Source: Acanthopleura granulata
Taxonomy: Eukaryota > Mollusca > Polyplacophora > Chitonida > Chitonidae
Direction: 5' to 3'
NCBI GenBank assembly: GCA_016165875.1
Contig: JABBOT010000009.1
Location: forward strand, 17,726,790 to 17,790,789
DNA length: 64,000 nt
Shown: positions 47,000 to 58,256 of the stretch, piece by piece
Layout: every line of letters starts with the position of its first letter
Position numbering within the stretch: the stretch's first letter is position 1
The notes under the pieces: generated by a model
The model's database searches: none
What the model was told of the DNA's origin: nothing
What the model saw: only the letters and a program-made list of their open reading frames with translations
Made by a program: the position numbers and the translations under genes

Positions 47000-47765
47000 A
47001 AACACTACTCAGTTATGATAATCAGAAAGCCTACTGGATTTGTAAATGGAATAGTTTATCAGACGAGTGGTTTGAGTGGGGGGGGGGGCTGGGGCGTGAG
47101 AGGGGAGTGGGCGTAATGAACTCATACGTGCATGATATTCTCGACACGATATGACTGCAGTATTGCTGAAATGGCGTTAAGCCATAATGATGTATTAAAT
47201 CAGGTTGTGGGTGTACTCAATGCCTAGCCATGCACTGGATTGGCTAGGGAAGGGTTGGTCAACTACCAATAACATAAGTCTTCGTGTCATATGTAAATTT
47301 AGGGAATAATGGTTCAATGGCACGCAGTTATCGTGGTGCCAAATAGAAAGAGCTAGACATCCGGTGCGTCACTTCGTGTCCGAAACATACCATGATAAGC
47401 GATCATGTCATTGTCAGAGGTGCTGTGGGTTTGTGTTGATCAGTTTTTGTTCACGTCCAATCCGAGTTCTTGAAAACATAAAAAATCCAATGTGTAGATT
47501 TTGATATTGCGTTCATTAATTTCTATCTTACACTTAATTAACAACATTATGCTGTATCATGCACTTCCAAACATCCAACAACCAATATCTTCATGGCTTT
47601 TGTTTCGTTAAGTACCGAGAAAACTTCCATAAAAATTTACACAAAAACGAGAACCTTACGATTCCAACCATTCAATCATTCCATCCTTTCGCTAAGGATC
47701 ACAATACATATCTTAATAGAAAAGATTCTCCCGCTAAGCATTCATTATTTTGCAACTATGTAATA
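47000..47765. other. Intergenic, no gene seen
   Basis: Spacer with a G9 run near 47080. No exon recognised. Confidence 0.3.
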
Positions 47766-47767
47766 AC

Positions 47768-48020
47768 GTGGTCTCGGTGGTAGAGGGGTTAGCGCGCTAG
47801 AGCAACGCAATGACCCAGGAGCCTCTCACCAATGTCCTTGCTGTGAGTGCAAATCTCATCTCCTCTCACGTGGGCAGGCCTGCCAGGCCGTAGGTTTCCT
47901 CAGGGCTCCTCCTACGGGATCCATCCGGTTTCCACCCACCACAATACTGGCCGCAGTCGTATAAGTGAAATATTCTTGAGGAGTGCGTAACACATCAATT
48001 AAATAAATAAATAAATAAAT
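47768..48020 (+). mobile_element. SINE family 1, full length
   Basis: The copy has a tRNA-like head ('gtggtagaggggttagcgcg'), 'aatgacccaggagcctctca', a diverged body with an insertion near 47910, 'gaaatattcttgaggagtgc' and an (AAAT)n tail. Confidence 0.9.
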
Positions 48021-48283
48021 ATTATGCTACTGTCTAATACCAGATAGATATGCATCTGTAAACCAAAGGTGACAGCGAACAAAAATAACATAATATTTCT
48101 CGCTTTGTTCGGAGGGGCTAATTAGTTCTATGAGGTTGAGGTTGTGTGGCAGGTTCTAGCTAGAAGTGTTACCAGCAAGAGTATATACGGAGGAAAGGCA
48201 TAGTTGAAGATATCAGTAGATTTATTGATTTACAGAAGAGTTTTCAACCTGCGCGATGTGAAAATAGTTCATCTCTGCCCGGT

Positions 48284-48600
48284 TGTGTAGATGAAGAACA
48301 GGGATTCTGGTCACTTGGTGGAGCACAAGGACACGTCCATACATAGCCATGCAAGACCATATTAAAGAATCTGCCTTGATGTCTGGGATCAATCCCGAGT
48401 CGGGTCAGACTATAAAAATAGTACTTGTTGCTGCCTCGCTTGGCGCTCAGCACTGAGACGTTAGAGTTAAGGAACCAGGAGTGGCCGGCCCACGGTGTCA
48501 GTATAATGTGACTGGGTGCATCGGGTGTCATGTCTTGTGTCTTTGGCATGATGTTCCAGTTGCGGCACCACTTTGGCAGCATGAACTCGCCCTTCCAGAG
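48284..48600 (+). mobile_element. SINE-like family 3, copy 1
   Basis: It includes 'gggatcaatcccgagtcggg' (B-box-like), 'gctgcctcgcttggcgctca', 'gcactgagacg', 'gtcagtataatgtgactggg', 'gtgtcatgtcttgtgtcttt' and 'ggcagcatgaactcgccctt'. The same order is found at 51942-52232, and its reverse at 53322-53450. Confidence 0.75.
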
Positions 48601-48663
48601 CATACATACATACTAAGGACTCCTCGTCTTCGTATGAAATTACTAAGCACCACGTAAAAACCT

Positions 48664-48880
48664 GAGCCAGAAGCCTCTCACCAATGAGGTCACTGTGAGT
48701 TCAAGCCCAGTTCATGCTGCTTACCTCTCCAGTCGTACGTGGGAAGATCCAGCATCTGCGGATGGGTCTGGGTTTCCCTCGGGCTCTGCCCTGTTTCCTC
48801 CCACCACAATGCTAGCCGCCATAGCACAAATGAAATATTCTTGAACACGGCGTAAAACACCAATCAAATAAATAAATAAC
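48664..48880 (+). mobile_element. SINE family 1, nearly full length
   Basis: 'gccagaagcctctcaccaat', 'gtgagttcaagcccagttca', 'gtcgtacgtgggaagatcca', a short deletion in the 'gccagcaacctgcggatg' block, the core 'tgaacacggcgtaaaacacc' and an (AAAT)n tail. Confidence 0.88.
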
Positions 48881-49059
48881 ATACATACTGAGCCGTAAAA
48901 TCCAGTAACATATTTTACGAGTACAATGAAGGACACAGAAATGAAAGGAAACCATCGCATCTGTTACACAACAGTGGGGAGACTTTGCGTCTCCTTAGAA
49001 AACCACAAGAGAAGTATGCTGGCATATTTGACATAAGCCTTGTTCTCAGCTCAGCTGAT

Positions 49060-49225
49060 CTTAATATGTGCAAAGAAGTCCTACGTGGGTTCGAATACAG
49101 CTCCTGTCACCAGCGCTTTCTTAAATTTAGTCCATCAGGTACGCACCGTAGGTCGATGGTTTTCTCTCAGTGCTCTGGTTTCCTCCACTCACATTAAACC
49201 TGACAATGTTGTAAAAAAAATAATG
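49060..49225 (+). mobile_element. Fragment of another tRNA-derived SINE
   Basis: 'gtgggttcgaatacagctcc' is B-box-like. 'gtaggtcgatggttttctct' and 'gctctggtttcctccactca' resemble the common 'gg.ttcctcc' body of invertebrate SINEs, followed by a run of A. The family is not resolved. Confidence 0.5.
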
Positions 49226-49734
49226 AAAATACGTTCTTGTCACAGACAACGTTGGGACGGGAGCTTTGGTTGACCAACATTTTGAAGAGAAGACCGGCGA
49301 ATTGGGTCTGACAGTTGAGCAATCCAGTCGAATTCGTTGTCTAAGCTGACGCCAATACCGTGCCTGGCAAGTCACAAGGTGATTGTATGTACGATATACA
49401 CGCTAACAGACCTGTGAACATCCTGTAACTAATTGACTAAAAACACCTAAGGCTTTTAAACAGCTACAAATGTCAATTTTGTTTACCCATAAGCTTGCAT
49501 ATGACTCTTACATAGGAGGCTATGACAGTAAACCCATGCACTGTGTATACTATATATGAGACAGATACTATGTCATGCACTTATTGCTTCAGTGTGTGGA
49601 GTCATATTTACAATACTCTAGGGACTAAGCTCTGGTCATGACTACCAGGATCCATGTAGCTGTCGAGGCCTCTGGGAACGAGGCGGTCAGGGCTGTGTAG
49701 CATAGCGCTGTTACCCCAGCTGGAGTTTCTTTAA

Positions 49735-49905
49735 ATGTGCGGTCGCTCTGAGTTCACGTCCAGCTCGTGCTGGCTTCCTCTCCGGCCGTACGTGAGAAGG
49801 TCTGCCAACAACCTGCGGATAGTCGCTGGTTTACCCTGAGCTATACCAGGTTTCCTCCCACCACAGCCCTGGCCGCCTTCGCATAAGTAGTGAAATGTTC
49901 TTGAA
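49735..49905 (+). mobile_element. SINE family 1, lacking both head start and tail
   Basis: 'gtgcggtcgctctgagttca', 'ctcgtgctggcttcctctcc', 'gccgtacgtgagaaggtctg', 'ccaacaacctgcggatagtc' and 'gaaatgttcttgaatag'. There is no (AAAT)n tail. Confidence 0.85.
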
Positions 49906-50296
49906 TAGAGGACATCAGTACATAGTTGTTAAAAATCTGACGCACTCAATGAGAAACTCAAAATAGAATGGGATTGAACTAACAGCCGGGAAAAAAGCCG
50001 AAACCAATACTAATGCGCTGTCATTTATATTGAATGATAAACTGAACAGAACAAAATATCAAAAAAAAAGAAAGATTACCCATATATGAATAGATTTCCT
50101 TTAAAGTGTGTTTCTTTCCTCTGTGGATCCAGCTGCGCCCAATTTTTTTCTTTTGGTTTCTCAGTGTATGAATACAAAAAGCTTCATGTGTCAATTGCCA
50201 AGCCCTGTCTGATGGCGCGGTGCAATAGCTGGTCTGCCTGACAGAGATGACCGTCTAATAGTCGAGCAAGGATTTGACCAGCGGATATCTTAAGCT

Positions 50297-50485
50297 GGAC
50301 AGTGGTGGGGATCGACATTTATCGCCGTAGTTATGGTCTCTCAAGCCGCCAATGCAATGTCTGACCGGTCAGACGATCAGTAAATGGCCCGCTCGCTAGT
50401 ACATATGTCCACGTTTTATCACTGTGTTCACATTATGGCCAATGGGAAAATCGCGGGGCGAAACACTTAGAGGTTTTTAGAATGC
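50297..50485 (+). repeat. Unclassified dispersed repeat, copy 1 (partner 53988-54195)
   Basis: Shared blocks in order: 'ggacagtggtggggatcgac', 'tatggtctctcaagccgcca', 'atgcaatgtctgac', 'cgcggggcgaaacacttaga' and 'ggtttttagaatgc'. The partner is moderately diverged. Confidence 0.5.
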
Positions 50486-50692
50486 TGCAAATGCCGTCGC
50501 TTTTGTCATTCGGCAACAACTATATAGCCTATATCTTGGCTCCTGACCTTTGAGTTTTCAGGCGCGATTCCAGCCCTAGAACATACGAGAGGCGAGGGGT
50601 TCAAACCTGGACTTAGACACGGAATTTGTAAAAAATTCCCACGCTCTCATTGTTCGTATAGGGCCTTAGTAGCAATTAGTAGCAATTAGTTT

Positions 50693-50790
50693 ACACGACG
50701 GCCAGCATCATGGTAGGAGGAAAGCGGACAGAGCGGGTGGGGGGGGGGGGGAACCCACGACAATCCGCAGATTGCTGGCTGATCTTCCAG
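50693..50790 (-). mobile_element. SINE family-1 fragment, antisense
   Basis: 'acgacggccagcatcatggt', a G12 run replacing the gggctctgccc block, 'aacccacgacaatccgcaga' and 'ttgctggctgatcttcc'. It abuts a second antisense fragment on the right. Confidence 0.85.
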
Positions 50791-50791
50791 C

Positions 50792-50882
50792 AATTTATTT
50801 ATTTATTTATTTATTTGATCGGTTTTTCACTCCGTACTCTGGAATATTTCAGTTATAGGACGGCAGCCGGCATTATGGAATC
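50792..50882 (-). mobile_element. SINE family-1 fragment (3' end), antisense
   Basis: An ATTT tail, 'gatcggtttttcactccgta' and 'cggcagccggcattatgg'. Two antisense 3' ends in tandem show successive insertions into the same place. Confidence 0.85.
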
Positions 50883-51655
50883 AGATATTTTAATATTACA
50901 TTTAAATTTACTATGTATTAACCTACGTCACCAATCTCAGTCCTGCTATATTCCTATATACACAATTCAATGTAGTTCTCACTGACAGAATAAATGTGAA
51001 TGTTGATGTCTCAAAACACAGTCTAAGGATACCATCATTACATCTGTTCATTACATCTGTCTGGACTCAAACCAAGACATTATCAATTTAAATTCTCGAT
51101 AAATTCAGGACAATGATTGCCCAAATGCTACATACTGAGTGCAACTAGCCTCATTTAGCTAAGGTGACGACAAGGAAAATGAAATGCGGGGCATCAGGCA
51201 TGTAACAGTGAAATAAAGTCTACAAATGCATCCAGTTACCTGAAACAAATACAAAAATTTAAATACGTAATTAAATCTGCACACAAACGAGGAAGTCTAT
51301 AAAGCCTGTCTAAGAATTCAAATATTTAAAAGCATTTGATGCAATGAAAGAAAATTTTGACGAGTACACTACTATACTTTTGGATGCCTTATTTAATGGT
51401 GCGTTTGATGAGAAGAATTTGTTGTACGTTGTCTTTTCCCTCTTTTCCCTCATGTTCAGCATGGGGACGATTTTCTGGAGAATGGATTTCCTTTCAAGAC
51501 ATGTTGTCGAAATAGTTTACATCACTCAGATTAAGATTAAAAAGTCTCCAGTTCGAATCAGGAAAGGGAAAACATTAGATTTGGCATGGTCAGTTACAGT
51601 GTGGCCTCTCCCACACCTGCATACACTGACAGTGGTTACCAACTAGAAACATCAT
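50883..51655. other. Intergenic, no gene seen
   Basis: AT-rich spacer. The 100-codon frame at 51344-51646 contains a hydrophobic stretch but no recognisable motif, and I do not call it a gene. Confidence 0.35.
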
Positions 51656-51657
51656 TT

Positions 51658-51801
51658 TTTATTTATTTATTTATGGGCCTATTTATTTGAGCTTTACGCA
51701 TTACTCAAGAATGTTTCACTGCGGCCAGCATTATGGTGGGAGGAAACCGGGCACAGTTGTACAGGGGAAACCCACGACCATCCGCAGGTTGCTTGCAGAC
51801 C
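51658..51801 (-). mobile_element. SINE family 1, 5'-truncated, antisense
   Basis: It has an ATTT tail with a small insertion, 'gctttacgcattactcaaga', 'cggccagcattatggtggga', 'aaacccacgaccatccgcag' and 'gttgcttgcagacc'. Confidence 0.9.
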
Positions 51802-51941
51802 ACAACTGGAAACCGGTTAATAAATGTAATTACCAACGGGTCACAACCTGGTCACAACCACAATCTACCTGTCGATAAGAAGATAACAGAACTGTTGCAT
51901 GCAATTCGTAAACAGATTATGCAGTTTCCAGTCGAACCTCA

Positions 51942-52232
51942 TCTGTATACCTGACCGCCTCGCTGACCCAGTGTTAGGTCTGGAGATCAGGGATCAATCC
52001 CGCCTCGGGTCATACCAATAACTTAGAAAAAATGGTATGCTTGATGCTGCCTTGCTTGGGGCTCAGCACTGAGAGGCTAGAGCAAGGAAACTGGCACGGT
52101 TGGCCGTAATCAGAATCATATTACTGGGTGGGGTGTCATGTCTAATGTCTTCGGCATTATGTTCCAGTGGTGCTAGTAGTGTGGCGGCATGGACTCGCCC
52201 TGCCACAAGAAGACAGAGTATATATACCTTCT
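51942..52232 (+). mobile_element. SINE-like family 3, copy 2
   Basis: 'gggatcaatcccgcctcggg', 'gctgccttgcttggggctca', 'gcactgagaggctagagcaa', 'ggtgtcatgtctaatgtctt', 'ggcggcatggactcgccctg'. A tRNA-like stretch ('cgcctcgctgacccagtg') precedes it. Confidence 0.8.
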
Positions 52233-52355
52233 AAGGACTTCTTCCTCGTTATACGACTGATAAATTAAGTATGGCGGGAAAACTTAAGCATCACAGTATC
52301 GCTCAATCATTATAGATCAGTTTGGAATTATAATTTAATTCATAACCAGTTTATA

Positions 52356-52551
52356 TCTCCGGCCGTATGTGGGAAGGTCTGCCAGCAACCTGCGGATGGT
52401 CATGGGTTTTCCCTGTGGAACTGTGCCCGGTTTCCTCCTACGGTAATCCTGGCCTCCGTCGTATAAGCGAAATATTCTTAAGTACCGCATAAAAAACGCC
52501 AATCAAATAAATAATTGAATAAATAAATAGGTAAATAAATAAATAAAAAAA
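52356..52551 (+). mobile_element. SINE family 1, 5'-truncated, with target-site duplication
   Basis: It starts 'tctccggccgtatgtgggaa' and ends in a long (AAAT)n tail. It is flanked by the direct repeat cagtttata at 52347-52355 and 52552-52560. Retroposition of a truncated copy is thus directly visible. Confidence 0.88.
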
Positions 52552-52560
52552 CAGTTTATA

Positions 52561-53321
52561 GCCTGGCATATAGTATTTGAATAAGTTAAAGTGCCTTAGT
52601 GTCTGATTTATGTTTAGTTTATACTACGCTTGTTATGGAGTATTCTTATAGGCTTACACAACCGAAATGTTATAAGACTGCATCTAGATACATGCTGGTA
52701 AAATATTGTTTCTCTTCTTTACTGCGCTCCTGTTAAGAGCTTGAGATGCTGTTAGATTCAGCTAGTAGGGTTGGTGTGGGAACCAGGAGATGGCTCCTTC
52801 CTTACAGCCTAATGACATTTCTGGCCATAGTCTTAGATAGTAAAGGCTTAGTTAAGTAAACAACTAGAGCTTCTATGGAAGTGACTACTCCTGTATCCTG
52901 CTCCCACACCACAGATTATGTTCTGGAATGTTTTCTAGGCATATATAAGGCCATCCAATTGTATCAGAACCTGATGCAGATTAGAAAGACGGCTAGATGC
53001 AGATACGCATGTAGATTGAGAGAGGCTGATAGAGTGGACAAGAGAAGGGAGAGGGCAGAGGGGAGAGAATTATTGTGTATTTATTTCTGGTCAAAAATAC
53101 AACCAGTGAGTCAGTCAGTTATTCAGAAACAATCACGTATTTGGTTGTGAGTTACCTTAACCCGGCTCCAAGAGTCTAAATTTGGATATAAAGAGTATGA
53201 GACACTTTAACCAGCTTACACGGACATGTTACCAATTTTGGTATGTATGTATGAATGGTTAGGTTTTTACATCGTACTTAACAGGTTTTCATGCAGTCTT
53301 ACGGCGATGAGGAGCCCTCGG
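52561..53321. other. Intergenic, no gene seen
   Basis: Spacer without recognised exon or repeat. Confidence 0.3.
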
Positions 53322-53450
53322 TGTGTATGTATGTCATGCCTTCTTGTGGCAGGGCGAGTCCACACCGCCAGAGTGCTGCTGCCTCGGTAATGTCAAGCCG
53401 AAGGCAGCAAACATGACACCCCACCGCCAGTCACATTATATTGACACCAG
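53322..53450 (-). mobile_element. SINE-like family 3, copy 3, antisense, cut by a MITE
   Basis: The reverse of copies 1 and 2: 'cttgtggcagggcgagtcca', 'caccgccagagtgctgctgc', 'aaacatgacaccccaccgcc' and 'agtcacattatattgacacc'. It stops at the edge of the MITE at 53459. Confidence 0.75.
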
Positions 53451-53458
53451 ACCGACCT

Positions 53459-53574
53459 GGGCTCACTTGCACGAAACCCTCTTAACGTTACGGGCACGTA
53501 ACTACCATGGTAACCAGCACTATACGGATTACGTCGCCAAGGTAGTTAGTGCTCTTGACGTTAAGAGGGCCTGA
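53459..53574. mobile_element. MITE, second copy of the 20430 family, right end truncated
   Basis: 'gggctcacttgcacgaaacc' plus 'ctcttaacgttacg' is the left inverted repeat. 'gacgttaagagggc' is the inner part of the right repeat, and the outer 20 bp are missing. The interior ('cgtaactaccatggtaacca') aligns to the reverse complement of the 20430 copy. Confidence 0.75.
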
Positions 53575-53987
53575 GAACAGATTATGTTACTGCAATATAA
53601 CATCCTGTTATTTGAACAACACAATACGCTATTGCAACAACAAAAGTATTCCGTTAGAACAAAAAGAATAGTTAACTGTCATATATAACATAATGGTTTG
53701 TACCACAAACATAAACTATTCTGCCATCGCTCAGAGCTCGTTGTGTTTTGTAAGTTTAACAGATAAGCTTTCAGAGTAAATGTACATAGAGGGTGACTGA
53801 TGTACGAGTTTGTTCTATAGTTAAACTTCGATTTTCTGCCTCGGGATTTACTGGAGAGGAATTGGATGTATATATATTGCCTGACAGTACACTGGCATGC
53901 TGCTTAAGCAGTTATAATGGAGACTGGGGCAGTATTTTATAAGGTACAGAGGACCACTGTTTCCGAGTCTTGAACCAGAGTGACACA

Positions 53988-54195
53988 GTGGACATCTGGG
54001 GACGGACAGGACAGGCAATCTGTGTTTATGGTTTCACAAGGCGCTAATGCAGTGTCTCGCTATATGGCCAGACCATCTTCAACTATATATGACTGGCTCT
54101 CTTTCACGGACGTAAACACGTTACTGTACACGCTGGCGTTAACTGCTAGTGTATGAATTGCGGGGTAAGACGCTTAACGTTTTTAGAGTACATTA
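53988..54195 (+). repeat. Unclassified dispersed repeat, copy 2
   Basis: 'ggacatctggggacggacag', 'tatggtttcacaaggcgcta', 'atgcagtgtctcgc', 'ttgcggggtaagacgcttaa' and 'cgtttttagagtac' correspond in order to 50297-50485. Confidence 0.5.
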
Positions 54196-54644
54196 TCTAT
54201 ACCGCATTCATGTCCGGATCCTCTAAGTTTGTACGTGACTGTACAGAGAGAAAATCAGAAGGGGGGATTAAAAACTGAGAAACGTTTTAACGATTGCCCC
54301 CTCTGCTGTCCTGTGCGGTGTCGGGTACACGAAAGAGACACTACAAGCAGGTACTTGAAAATCCCCAAACTTACGGGCAAATATAGGCAATGGCTGGAAT
54401 CGAGCCTTCCACCTCAGTATTCCGGAGCATGCAGATCTGCTTCTTAAGAACCAGTTCTTAAAGCGAATGAGCGTGAAGCGAGGTCCCCTTTGAAACATCA
54501 TTATAACAACCACGTATATAGTAAAGGCTCACGTCAGGTCTCACAGTGTTGTAGCTACTCCGTGATCCCCGTAATGGATTTCCCTCGCAGCCTCAGACTA
54601 CTGCGGGACCAAAAAAAACTTGGTTGTGAGTTCGAACCCAGCTA

Positions 54645-55015
54645 GACACCAGTTGTGGTATAATGCGATAATGATACACAATGTAGTTGTATAGTGACAA
54701 TGGGTGTGCGATATGGTAAAGATATGCCATATAGTGGTATGGCTACAATAGGGTGTGATGTGGTAATGATATACCATTTAGTGGTAAAGTAATTACATAA
54801 AATGGTGGTATAATTTGGTAATGATATACCATATAGTGGCATAGTCACAATAGGGTAGACATGTAGTGTACTAATGATATATTAAATAATGATATAGTGA
54901 CAACAGTGGTGGTATAACGCGGTAATAGTGACAATTGGGGTATACTGCAAACATACACCATGTAGTGAAATAGTGCCAACAGTGGTGGTGTAATGTGGTA
55001 ACAATAGACAATAGT
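54645..55015. repeat. AT-rich minisatellite (about 48-62 bp, irregular)
   Basis: Recurring blocks are 'gtggtaatgatataccatat', 'agtggtatag', 'tgacaata' and 'gtggtggtataa'. Spacing varies, so several deletions have occurred. A B-box-like 'gtgagttcgaacccagct' lies just before it (54625). Confidence 0.8.
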
Positions 55016-55641
55016 GAATGACGCAGAAAGGGCCTTCAAATTTGTGAGATCATTTGCTATGTAGACATCAATGCCGGGATACAAATCTTGATACATCAGG
55101 CCTGAGCCCAGCTTTACGCTGAATTAAGTCTCATCCATTACACATGATCATGGCTGTTAATTTTTATGAAAACTGATTTAAATCCGGCTAATTTTGAAGT
55201 ATAAAGACCTCAATTTCAGAAATCGACATGCATATATAATTTGTGGCTTTGGGATGGGTAAAAATAATCTCAGACATATATACTTACATGTATCTACTAC
55301 GCACCCTACATTTGTGTCCAAAGCAGACAGGCCTCATTGCGTGGCCAAAATACAAAATTAGTTCTCTCTATAGCCAAGCATAGTTATGTAATTACTTCTA
55401 AATAGATGTATATGAACGTATCTGTATGCGTGCGTAATAAAGCCACATCGTGCATGCACATATAAACACATGCGCGACAGTGCGCACCGCCGATTTTGTA
55501 ACGCCGCATTTAACCGTTGTAATATTTACGGTATACAGAATCCCGAGATCTCATTGGAATTAACATTGATGTAAGCTGCGACTAACACAGGCCATTCTCC
55601 CGATTCAGGCATACGTGGAAGCTTATAGTGTCACTATTATT

Positions 55642-55889
55642 GGACGCCTCGCTGGCTCACATGGTAGAAGGGCTGACTCGCTGCATCTGTATCATGCCTT
55701 ACATTGACAAATGAAATAACGGGTTCGATCCCAGCACTCGCTGTTTCGCGACCACGGCTTTAAGTGAAGAGGTTCGTCAGGTAACTCACAAAGGTCGGTG
55801 GTTTCCTTCGTGCAGTCACAAAACTTAATGTCCATCACATGTAAATGAAAAATGCCTGAGCACGGCGTTAAACACGCATCAGTCAATCT
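55642..55889 (+). mobile_element. tRNA-derived SINE, probably family 2 (sense)
   Basis: The head 'gcctcgctggctcacatggt' and the B-box 'gggttcgatcccagcact' are followed by 'ccacggctttaagtgaagag', 'gtggtttccttcgtgcagtc' and a 3' core 'gagcacggcgttaaacacgc'. The tRNA-like part is the best preserved in the window, but it lacks a cloverleaf good enough for a functional tRNA. Confidence 0.7.
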
Positions 55890-57850
55890 CTCATGTATTA
55901 ATTTATCACATCACACCGTCAAGTAATATTAAAAGATAAATGACACATACCTGGATATGTAAAGGTAGCACGTATTTCGTGGGGTGAAAGCAACATAATA
56001 AATCATATTTCGGGAAACAGGCTTACATCCACGTAATCTCGTGATTGTGCAATACCGTATGGGTATTATACGACACTCATGTAAACACTGATGAACTTTT
56101 CGAGGTTTTCGTGTGCATAAGTTACATTAGTGTATTAAAGCAAGACTCTGTAAGACCATGTATAACCAACAACAAGGATCAATGAAATCAATTTTCTAGC
56201 GTTAAGCAACAATCACTCAGTTTTCTTTTCAATTTTCAAGTCGCACTGAATCCTGCTTCATTGATTTGATTTGCGAAGTAGGCTTAATTCTAAACTGGCG
56301 GAATATCCGTCAACTCAGTCCGTGGGTGCGACCACGTGAAAAAAACTAACTCCAGGGTTCTTCGATGAACTGTGTTTACATCCTTGTGCAGAACTGCAAA
56401 CCATTTCGTATAGAAATTCGATATGCTTGACTTCCCCTCCTGTAGCTTTTTTAACACTGAACTAAATGGCGAAGGTCTGACAGCTCGGAAAGATTCGAGT
56501 GTCTTGCATGGCGTAATTCGGCTGAGACTGCCGAATGTTGGTGGAAAAAATGCATAAAATCAGTCTCGTTATCTAGTGATTTTAAGTGCAGTGTTACTCC
56601 CATAAATGTACACTTTTAAATATTTTTTAATCCCAATATAACAATATATACAAGTTTAGCTAATTATATGAATAAAGACTAAATTTGGACACGAATCCTT
56701 TAATGACAATATATCATTATTTGGAATTGACAGTTTCTGGAAAAAGCACAAGTCTTATAGGGATGAAAACCAGCTGAGACCACTCTGGGTTTCGAACCAG
56801 TGGCCTCAAAAGCAAACATACATAATCGTCAAAACTACGTGTCCATTGTCTCTGGACCAATCGGTCAACTGGACATAAAATATAGCAGGCATGTGACTGG
56901 TAAATTAACTGTAAAGTGAATATGGTTTACCCTTCGGATGGTCGGGAACGACAGGCATGGCTTCCATATAACCGAACATATCCGATTGATGGATGTATTA
57001 TTAATGCCATGCGTGCTCAGTTGGAATGCATTATATTAAATTTATGTACTAAGCATGAACAACGCTAAACCTTCAACAACACGTGAGGTCATCTTTATAA
57101 CGTTTGAATAGGTGACGTATACTTACGTACAAGTTGAAACTTTAACAAGTTTTATAACAATATCAAAAACAACACTTTAGCCCTGGTGAAGGAGGGAAAG
57201 CATTTATAATACGTGCTACCTTAACATTAAAGTGTTAAAATATATTAGAATTTACACTTTGCAAAATGCTATGAAAAGGTTAATCTAACACTACCTTAAT
57301 GTGAAATAAACACTTTACGGTGTTGTGACCCGCACTTCCATGATGCATGTCACGCTGTAGGCCCACATGTTAAAAACGTCTCTTGGTCTGTCAGTACGTT
57401 ACAACCTGCGAACGGTCATACGTTTGCAACGTAACATTTTCCGATGTTGGCATTCGCATTTTACAGCATTTAACATGCTGTATGATTGTAACACGTTGAA
57501 AATATTGACATTTTAACAGTCGGTTTTAATAGTCTTCATTACAGTTCCCCCCCCCCCCTTATATGGGAATTTGAAATCAGTAAGATTGCCTGGTAGAAGC
57601 CCTCTTTTTCCAATATGCACTGTATCAGATATTTCAGTGGAAAGGTTTCGATTAATGCCCAGGTCTCTTGCAGCCTACTCTATGTACACTATGTACTACC
57701 CCTGCATGCAACATGCGAAAGTCAGATGGCTTGTCGTAATATAAAACCCAAACAGCGTTTTTCTTTATCCTCATTAGGCTAATGTATACGTTATTCCTGA
57801 GTGACAGGTAACATAGAGCGTTCTTGTACCCATTTTACCCTTTTTTTTCA
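55890..57850. other. AT-rich gene-poor stretch, no gene seen
   Basis: No exon recognised. At 56785-56880 an antisense tRNA-like segment ('gggtttcgaaccagtggcct', then 'ggaccaatcggtcaactgga') may be the head of another SINE. A C13 run lies at about 57546. Confidence 0.35.
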
Positions 57851-57853
57851 CAG

Positions 57854-58064
57854 TGACATGTGAACGTTGTTTGCCGGTGCTTATATCTAGTACGTGTTGA
57901 TCCGGCGGCGCGCGGAGCAAGTGGAAAAGCGGAAAAAAGTAGTCCGTGTGGAGGGCTGCCGCGGACTGGGAGCCAGCACGTGCTCATGTCATTGATTAGG
58001 GCAGCAAGCGATATATTCAGCTGGTGCCTGGGCTCGTGGCTAACACCTCTCCGTTGCCGTTAAT
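57854..58064 (+). other. GC-rich block behind a strong splice-acceptor-like tract
   Basis: A T-rich tract ending 'tttcacag' (57853) precedes 200 bp of clearly higher G+C with an open frame of 67 codons (57860-58063). That frame starts after an in-frame TGA and shows no known domain. It could be a non-coding upstream exon of the AUTS2-family gene or simply chance. Confidence 0.25.
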
Positions 58065-58199
58065 ATCCGAAATCAATTTCTAATAAATATTGACTAAAAG
58101 CATCGTGACTGATAACACAACATTAACTAACTCGTAACGGATTGGGCTACATGTACTTATTTTCTTACGGCGAGTTCTAACGCTTAAAATGAATATTAA

Positions 58200-58256
58200 A
58201 TAATTAAACAAACAAACAAACAAATAAGTAAATAAATAAATAAATAAATAAATAAT
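58200..58256 (+). repeat. (AAAC)n/(AAAT)n microsatellite
   Basis: An (AAAC) run passes into an (AAAT)n run of about 40 bp. No SINE body precedes it, so it is either an orphan tail or a simple repeat. Confidence 0.85.

Noticed and set aside
55642..55730. tRNA gene
   Set aside because: A-box and B-box are present, but the distance and stems fail and a SINE body with 3' core follows.
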